DNA of 64,000 bases from Microbacterium trichothecenolyticum (GTDB lineage Bacteria > Actinomycetota > Actinomycetes > Actinomycetales > Microbacteriaceae). The stretch covers positions 245,998 through 309,997 of the forward strand of contig NZ_JYJA01000037.1 in assembly GCF_000956465.1 (NCBI RefSeq). Direction: 5' to 3'. The notes beneath the pieces are model-generated. The model was not told where the DNA came from and searched no databases. It saw only the letters and a list, made by a program, of their open reading frames with translations. Shown here in pieces: positions 58,897 through 64,000 of the stretch. The position numbers were made by a program, and so were the translations under genes. Each line of letters starts with the position of its first letter. Positions within the stretch are counted from its first letter, which is position 1.

Positions 58897-60353
58897 TGAA
58901 CCTCCGCTGGGTGCTCCGGCTCGGCCTCGCTACAGGTCTCTCGCTCGTGCTCGGATCAGGCACCGCAGCCCATGCGGCCCTGGTCGAAACTGCGGCTCCG
59001 GTGTCGCTGGCCACCGTGACGGGAGAACCGTGGTCGGCCCCCGCAGCGCCGGTCGATTGCCAGACCGCCAGCGGGCAAGTCACCTGCACGCCGACAGATC
59101 CGACCAAGGTCACCGCGCAGCAGTGCTTCATGGGCGTTGCCCTTGCGGGTCAGAAGGCCACCGTCTGCACGACGTATGAAGGGCACATCCCGGCGATTCA
59201 AGCCGACGGCGGAAAGGCTCTCACAGTGAAGTACGGGTGCAGCCTTGGCGATGCGGTGTGCCTCACGTTTGAGAACGCGGGGCGCGGGATGGCGTTGACG
59301 GCGACCGGAGTGATGTTCTTGGTGGCGGACAATATGCGGTTCGACACGTCAACGTTGTTGTGGTCGGCGGCGGTGGATCAGTGGTCGTTCTGGCAGTGGG
59401 CGATCCTGATCATCACGTTCGGGGCGATGGTGTGGGCGATCGCCGCCGCGGTGGTCTCGGGCGACCGGGACGAGCTGGTCGGCGCGCTGGTGCGGACGTT
59501 CATCGCGATTCCCGCGGTGCCGCTCACGCTGTGGCTGACCGGACATCTGCTGAACGCGGTCGACGACATGACCTGGTACATCCTCAACGGGGATGGGCCG
59601 GCGTCGTTGTACTCGACGTTGCAGTCGGTGATGTGGGCGGGCGGGCAGGCGAACTACTTCTTCGCGTTTCTGATCCATGGGCTGCTGATGTTGGGGATGT
59701 TCTTGCTGATGTTGGTGTTCGCGTTCCGCAACATCGCGCTCGCCGCGCTCATCATGGTCGGCCCAGTGGCGTGGATGCTGTTCCCGGTGCGTCGCATCGG
59801 CCCGCAGTGGGTCGTCGGCTACCTGTCCGCGGTGATGGTGCTGCTGCTGACCGCACCGCTCACGATCGGGTTCGTCACCCTCATCGTGCAGGGACTTGCC
59901 TCGGTGAAGACGATCTGGAACCCGCAGTCGTGGCCGCTGCTGATCGGTCTGGTGCTGGTGGCGTTCGCGCCGTTCGCGATCTTCGGGCTGTTCAGTTTCA
60001 CCGGCGCGGTCGCCGCCGACAGCATCGGGTCCCGGCTCGGCTCCCACGGCGGACGGATGGCCGCGAACGGCGCCCGCGGCGTCGCGGCCATCCCCACCCG
60101 CCTCGGCGGTCTCCCGTCCGGAGTCCGACTGTCCGGCTCCGGACCGTCGTCCAGTGGTCCGGCCGCAAAGCCAACGCAGGTGCGCTCCGGGCAGGCGAAC
60201 GCACCGCGCGGCGCCACCGCGCCGGCGCAGGGCCGCACCCCCGCCCCGGATGGTGGCCGGACGTCGACGCCGTCCACCCAGGGGTCGCAGACGGTGAGGT
60301 CGCCGTCGTCACCGCAACCGCAACCGCCTCGCCCTGAGGGGAGCCCGTCATGA
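58896..60353 (+). CDS. VirB6/TrbL-like polytopic conjugation protein
   Basis: 485 residues. It has a cleavable-type signal sequence (LGLATGLSLVLGSGTAAHA), an extracytoplasmic segment with paired Cys (CQTASGQVTC, QQCFMG, TVCTTY), then six or seven spans between about residues 165 and 390, and a long Pro/Ser/Gly-rich cytoplasmic tail. This matches inner-membrane channel components of type IV secretion in Gram-positive elements. It overlaps the following gene by 4 bases (ATGA). Confidence 0.87.
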   Translation: MNLRWVLRLGLATGLSLVLGSGTAAHAALVETAAPVSLATVTGEPWSAPAAPVDCQTASGQVTCTPTDPTKVTAQQCFMGVALAGQKATVCTTYEGHIPAIQADGGKALTVKYGCSLGDAVCLTFENAGRGMALTATGVMFLVADNMRFDTSTLLWSAAVDQWSFWQWAILIITFGAMVWAIAAAVVSGDRDELVGALVRTFIAIPAVPLTLWLTGHLLNAVDDMTWYILNGDGPASLYSTLQSVMWAGGQANYFFAFLIHGLLMLGMFLLMLVFAFRNIALAALIMVGPVAWMLFPVRRIGPQWVVGYLSAVMVLLLTAPLTIGFVTLIVQGLASVKTIWNPQSWPLLIGLVLVAFAPFAIFGLFSFTGAVAADSIGSRLGSHGGRMAANGARGVAAIPTRLGGLPSGVRLSGSGPSSSGPAAKPTQVRSGQANAPRGATAPAQGRTPAPDGGRTSTPSTQGSQTVRSPSSPQPQPPRPEGSPS

Positions 60354-61843
60354 GCACGACACCCGAGTATCTGCGTCCGGTGCGGTTGCCGCGCCGGTCC
60401 CGGCAGGGCGTTGTCATGGGCATGGACGGGTGGCAGATCGGCTTCCTCACCGGCGCCGCCCTGGTCGTGCTGATCTTCGTGAACCGGTTCGGGCCCCTCG
60501 GCCTGCTCTACGGTGCCCCGTTGTACCTGTTGTTCGGGATCACCGCGCTGACCAGCATCCACGGCGTCTCCACGCCACGGATGGCGGGCTTGTGGCTGAT
60601 GAAGCAGGTCCGTCACACCGCCGGTGCCACGACGCAGACCTTCCGCCCCGAACAGCCCCGCCTCACGGGAACACTGAACCTGCCGGGCACCCGGGCGTCG
60701 ATCCAGCTGTGGGACGCGGGCGGGACGGCCGCGGTGTACAACCCGCACGATCGGTCCGTGAGCGTGATTGCGGAGCTCGAGGTGCAGGGGTTCCTGATGC
60801 ACGACCTGCCGGAACGGTTCGACCTCGCTGAGCAGTTCGACCGTGTGCTGGGGCCGTTCACGCAGCGGCCGGGAGTGAAGCGGGTGACGCTGCAGGAACG
60901 CACTCTGCCGACCACAATCCGCGCGGCGCGGGAGCATTACGAGACGGTGCGGCGGGTGCGGGATCTGAATCCGGAGTCGCCGGTGGCCCGCAACTACCAG
61001 GACGTGATGGACCACGCGGAACGGTTCGAGGTCGCGCACCGCAACTACCTCGTCCTCACCCTCGACCTGGTCACCCTCGGGTCCCAGCTGAAGGCCCTCG
61101 GCGGCGGGAAGGACGCGATCGTCGCGCTCGCGCACATCGAGGCCGGCAACCTCGCCGACGCGCTGTCGGCGGCGAAGATCAAGGTGCGCCGCTGGCTCTC
61201 CCCCCGCGAGTTCGCGGCGTTGGGCAGGTTGGCGTTCGATCCGGAGTTCGCCGCGACCGTGCAGAACCGCCCCGACCATCTCACCGGGGTGGACCCGGCC
61301 GCCATCGGGCCCATGTACCTGGACGAGCCCAAGGGCCGCAACGGGATCGTCGTGACGGACTCGGCCGTGCACACCACGATGTGGGTGCACGAATGGCCCC
61401 GCTCTGACAGCCCTGTGGGGTTCCTGGCGCCGGTGGTGTTCGCGCGGCATCCGCACACCGGGGAGGCGATCACACACATCTTCTCCATCGTTCTCACCCC
61501 GGTGCCGGTGTCGAAGGCGTTGAAGCGGATTCGGGATGAGAAGAAGGTGTGGCGCGGCAACGAGAAGCTGCGCGCCAAGCGGGGCGCGGACGGGTCGGCG
61601 GCGGATGCGGCGGACTGGCGCGCGTTGGAGCAGCAGGAGCAGGAGATCGCGAACGGGCACGGCGAGTTCCAGTACGGCGCCTACCTCACCGTCACCGCCC
61701 CCGACGAGGAACGCCTCGACCAGGCGATCGCCGGGATGCGCAATGCGTTGTCGCGGGCGGGCATGGAGGCGCAGATCCTGTACTGCCAGCAGGCCGAGGC
61801 GCTGATGGTGAACGCGATCCCGGTCGGGTTGGGGATGAAGTGA
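60350..61843 (+). CDS. SCO6880-family conjugation protein
   Basis: 497 residues. The N-terminal 70 residues hold two spans of PrgI-like type (WQIGFLTGAALVVLIFVNRFG and LLYGAPLYLLFGITAL). A large cytoplasmic part follows with FRPEQPRLTGTLNLPGTRASIQLW, EVQGFLMHDLPERFDLAEQFDRVL and QYGAYLTVTAPDEERLDQAIAGMRNALSRAGM. The last piece resembles the N-terminal domain of VirB4. In actinobacterial elements this protein and the following ATPase together take the place of a single VirB4. Its stop overlaps the ATPase start. Confidence 0.9.
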   Translation: MSTTPEYLRPVRLPRRSRQGVVMGMDGWQIGFLTGAALVVLIFVNRFGPLGLLYGAPLYLLFGITALTSIHGVSTPRMAGLWLMKQVRHTAGATTQTFRPEQPRLTGTLNLPGTRASIQLWDAGGTAAVYNPHDRSVSVIAELEVQGFLMHDLPERFDLAEQFDRVLGPFTQRPGVKRVTLQERTLPTTIRAAREHYETVRRVRDLNPESPVARNYQDVMDHAERFEVAHRNYLVLTLDLVTLGSQLKALGGGKDAIVALAHIEAGNLADALSAAKIKVRRWLSPREFAALGRLAFDPEFAATVQNRPDHLTGVDPAAIGPMYLDEPKGRNGIVVTDSAVHTTMWVHEWPRSDSPVGFLAPVVFARHPHTGEAITHIFSIVLTPVPVSKALKRIRDEKKVWRGNEKLRAKRGADGSAADAADWRALEQQEQEIANGHGEFQYGAYLTVTAPDEERLDQAIAGMRNALSRAGMEAQILYCQQAEALMVNAIPVGLGMK

Positions 61844-63453
61844 TGACCCGCCACGCCGCCACCTTCACGCCCACCGGCCTCACCCGCAAGGAACGCCGCG
61901 ACCTGCAGAAGCAGATTGTCCAGGCCCAGCAGGAGGAGACCCCGGAGCGTTCGTCGCGGCGGGGCCGGAACCTGCCGGAGCCGGCGGTGCCGGGGCCGTT
62001 CGGGCCGGGGATCACGCAGGGCGGGTACTGGAACCTCGCGAAGGCGTGGATCCCCGCGCATCAGGCGACCTCGCAGCACATCGCCGGAATCTACCCGTTC
62101 GTCGCCGACAGCGGCCTCGGGCACCGCGGCCCCATCCTCGGGGTCGACCTCAACGCCGACGCGCTCTGGCACTTCTCCCCGTGGGAGGCGTACGTCGACT
62201 CCACCGAGCGGGGCACCTTCTCCACCAACATTCTGGTGCTCGGCGCCTACCGGGGCGGGAAGTCCGCCACCGTGAAGACCCTCGTCACCCGCTCGATCGC
62301 GTTCGGCCACCAAGTCGTCGTCCCGTCCGACCCGAAAGGCGAATGGGTGACCGTCGCAGAAGCGATCCCAGGCGGGAGGGTGATCCGGCTCGGCGGAGGC
62401 ACCGGCACCCGCCTCAATCCCCTCGACCGCGGCCCCCGGCGCACCGGGACGTCGGATGAGCAGCACGAACAGATGGTGAAACAGCGCCGCATCGGCACCC
62501 TCATCGCGCTCATCGAGATGACCCTCGGCAACCGGCTCACCGCGGTCGAGCACGCCGCCATCCTCGACGCCCTGGAACGCTGCGTCGCCCGCACCGGCGA
62601 CCACCCCACCCTCCGCGGCGTCTACGAGGAGCTCGGGCACCTCGCCGGCGACACCCAGGCGGCGTTCCGGGCTGCGGAGGGGGCGATCCAGCCGCGGTTC
62701 GTGCTGCGCCGGTTTGTGGAAGGCGACCTCTCCGGCCTCTTCGAAGACGAGTCCACGGTCGAGTTCGACCAGGACGCCCCCATCGTCGTCACCGACACCT
62801 CCGAACTCTTCGCACGCGGGGATCTCGCGGCGCAGCTGACGCAGGTGTGCTCGACCGCGTGGATCCAGGCGGTGATCTCGGATCGGGCGGCGCGGCGGAC
62901 CCGGTATGTGGTGCGGGAGGAGGGATGGCGGGACATGACGTCGCTGGCGTCGCTGCAGATGTTCCAGCAGTGGCTGAAACTGTCCCGGCACTACGGGATC
63001 AGCAACATCGTCATCCTGCACAAGATGGGCGACCTCGACGCCGTCGGCGAAGACGGCTCGTTGGAACGGTCGCTGGCCTACTCGATCGTCGGGGACATCG
63101 AGAACAAGTTCATCTTCCGCGTCAATCACCAAGAACAGACCGCGCTGCGTGCCCGGCTGAACCTGCCGGCCCCGCATGTGGAGATGGCGAGGCAGCTGCG
63201 CAAGGGCGAGTTCCTCGCCTACGTCGGCCAGTACTCCTACCTGGTGGACTGCTTCGCCACCTCAACGCCGTGGGAGTACGAACTGTTCGCCACCGACGAC
63301 GCTGTGAACCCCGCCGACCGTGAAGACGCCACCGTCCGGGTCATCGATACCGGCGCGCTCGACGACTACTGGCCCGAACCCGCAGACCCAGCCGACAGCA
63401 CCGTGGCCGGCTGGCTGACCACAGAGACCCGCGACCTGACCGAGGAGCTGTGA
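61843..63453 (+). CDS. VirB4-like conjugation ATPase
   Basis: 536 residues from the ATG at 61843. Walker A is LGAYRGGKSATVKTL. The Walker B region reads YVVREEGWRDM, where the usual acidic pair before Gly-Trp is Asp-Glu; here the Asp is Glu. Later blocks are SRHYGISNIVILHKMGDLDAVG and KGEFLAYVGQYSYLVDCFAT. It powers assembly of, or transport by, the transfer machine together with the SCO6880-type partner. An N-terminal basic segment (LTRKERRDLQKQIVQAQQEE) may be a coiled coil. Confidence 0.9.
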   Translation: MTRHAATFTPTGLTRKERRDLQKQIVQAQQEETPERSSRRGRNLPEPAVPGPFGPGITQGGYWNLAKAWIPAHQATSQHIAGIYPFVADSGLGHRGPILGVDLNADALWHFSPWEAYVDSTERGTFSTNILVLGAYRGGKSATVKTLVTRSIAFGHQVVVPSDPKGEWVTVAEAIPGGRVIRLGGGTGTRLNPLDRGPRRTGTSDEQHEQMVKQRRIGTLIALIEMTLGNRLTAVEHAAILDALERCVARTGDHPTLRGVYEELGHLAGDTQAAFRAAEGAIQPRFVLRRFVEGDLSGLFEDESTVEFDQDAPIVVTDTSELFARGDLAAQLTQVCSTAWIQAVISDRAARRTRYVVREEGWRDMTSLASLQMFQQWLKLSRHYGISNIVILHKMGDLDAVGEDGSLERSLAYSIVGDIENKFIFRVNHQEQTALRARLNLPAPHVEMARQLRKGEFLAYVGQYSYLVDCFATSTPWEYELFATDDAVNPADREDATVRVIDTGALDDYWPEPADPADSTVAGWLTTETRDLTEEL

Positions 63454-63455
63454 CC

Positions 63456-64000
63456 ATGACTACCGTCGCCCGCCCACGCACCTACGCGACCGTCACCGGC
63501 CCGACCGCGACCTTTATCACCACCGACGGACGCACCGAACCGGTCACCGCCACCGGTGACGAGGACATCCGGCATGCCGTGATCCGCCGGGCCAGCGACG
63601 AGGCGCGTCGCACCGGCACCCCGGTCGAGCTGGTCACCTCCGGGGACCGCGGCGAACACCACCTGCTCGTTGACCCGACCGGCGACCTCACCCTCCTCCC
63701 CACCACGGCAGAACTCGGGTTCGGCGACGAGGAGGGGTCGGATGAGGGGGATCTGGAGCTGGGACCGTATCAGGACATCGACGACACCATCACGACGGAA
63801 CGTAGAGAGGAGGTGAGGGAACCGACTCCGCAGCCGGACGCACTCCTCGCAGGATCCGCCCCGGCTGCGGAGTCCCCTACCCGCCCCACGTGCGGCCACC
63901 AGCGCCCGCTCTTCCGCGTGTCGCGTCTCGGTGGCGGAGGGGCGGACGGTGATGCCGAGGCCGGCGAGGAAGCCGCGCCACCCGGTGAGCGGGGGTGTGG
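63456..64000 (+). CDS. N-terminal part of a ParA/MinD-like conjugation protein, interrupted near 63885
   Basis: The ATG at 63456 lies 2 bases after the ATPase stop. The first about 143 residues are coherent: ATVTGPTATFITTDGRTEPV, then GTPVELVTSGDRGEHHLLVDP, then an acidic linker. This is the usual start of a ParA-type ATPase that follows the VirB4-like gene in such elements. After about residue 143 (ESPTRPT) the plus frame stays open but becomes Gly/Arg-rich nonsense. The expected continuation is found on the opposite strand instead. The P-loop domain is not inside the window. Confidence 0.65.
   Translation, partial: MTTVARPRTYATVTGPTATFITTDGRTEPVTATGDEDIRHAVIRRASDEARRTGTPVELVTSGDRGEHHLLVDPTGDLTLLPTTAELGFGDEEGSDEGDLELGPYQDIDDTITTERREEVREPTPQPDALLAGSAPAAESPTRPTCGHQRPLFRVSRLGGGGADGDAEAGEEAAPPGERGC
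63885..64000 (-). other. Segment in opposite orientation: expected continuation of the ParA-like gene
   Basis: Read on the minus strand from the window edge, this stretch encodes coherent sequence including LTGWRGFLAGLGITVRP and ETRHAEERALVAAR. The GWRG..LGI motif normally follows the acidic linker of the ParA-like protein and precedes its P-loop. Codons in this frame favour G or C in the third position (about 34 of 39), more than the plus frame. Coherence ends at about 63885, the same point where the plus-strand gene loses sense. Confidence 0.6.

Noticed and set aside
63366..63899. Minus-strand frame of 177 codons at the right end
   Set aside because: Only its part right of about 63885 is coherent, in a continuous reading from the window edge. 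The rest is Arg/Gly/Val-rich and antisense to the ParA-like N-terminus and the end of the ATPase gene.
1..64000. CRISPR array, rRNA, intact insertion sequence, phage structural genes
   Set aside because: Looked for regular direct repeats, conserved rRNA stretches, DDE transposases with inverted repeats and phage proteins. None could be supported.

Overview
High-GC DNA with Actinobacteria-style genes: many GTG/TTG starts, ATGA, GTGA and TGATG stop/start overlaps, and lipoprotein solute-binding proteins with no ATPase gene beside them. Gene content and order suggest Microbacteriaceae, most likely Microbacterium. That placement is inference, because the window has no rRNA or other marker gene. 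I saw no tRNA, rRNA, CRISPR array, complete insertion sequence or integrase.

Layout. (1) 1-14.5 kb is a pectin (rhamnogalacturonan-I) utilisation region. A leftward operon holds a solute-binding protein, two permeases, a DUF624 protein, a short LacI-type regulator and an unrecognised hydrolase-like gene cut by the window edge. A DeoR/LacI hybrid regulator sits beside it. A rightward operon carries a DUF2264 (GH154-type) glycosidase, a 2-hydroxyacid dehydrogenase and a ThuA protein. A large secreted PL11 rhamnogalacturonan lyase has a LacI-type palindrome just upstream. (2) 14.6-20.7 kb holds a DHA2 drug-efflux transporter, a two-component system and a MacB-like ABC exporter, ending in a membrane-protein gene cut by a junction near 20717. 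(3) 20.7-23.6 kb is decayed: a frameshifted GH1 gene, a transporter fragment and a gene resembling diacetylphloroglucinol hydrolase. (4) 24-30.4 kb holds an oxidoreductase plus MFS pair, a SulP transporter and a GH65 sugar phosphorylase.

(5) 30.4-39.2 kb looks like an L-idonate/gluconate-type hexonate locus. It has gluconokinase, a Gfo/Idh enzyme, a ribose-type ABC importer and a divergent operon of 2-hydroxyacid dehydrogenase, IclR regulator, gluconate-5-dehydrogenase-like SDR and L-idonate-dehydrogenase-like enzyme. A PucR regulator follows. (6) 41-53.3 kb is the most intriguing catabolic block: ABC importer, amidohydrolase, LysR regulator, ThuA, GMC oxidoreductase, and divergently a ThDP enzyme and a HisD-family zinc dehydrogenase. 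Two control regions carry matching LysR-type boxes (CTT-N11-AAG), which suggests one regulon for a pathway I cannot name.

(7) 53.3-56 kb is a run of four overlapping or abutting regulator genes, led by a protein with three Cys/His repeats. (8) 56-57.2 kb is gene fragments plus a small winged-helix gene. (9) 57.3-64 kb is part of a conjugative (type IV secretion) module of the actinobacterial SCO6880 type. It starts in mid-gene on the left. On the right, a ParA-like gene appears to continue on the opposite strand, as if a short segment had been inverted.
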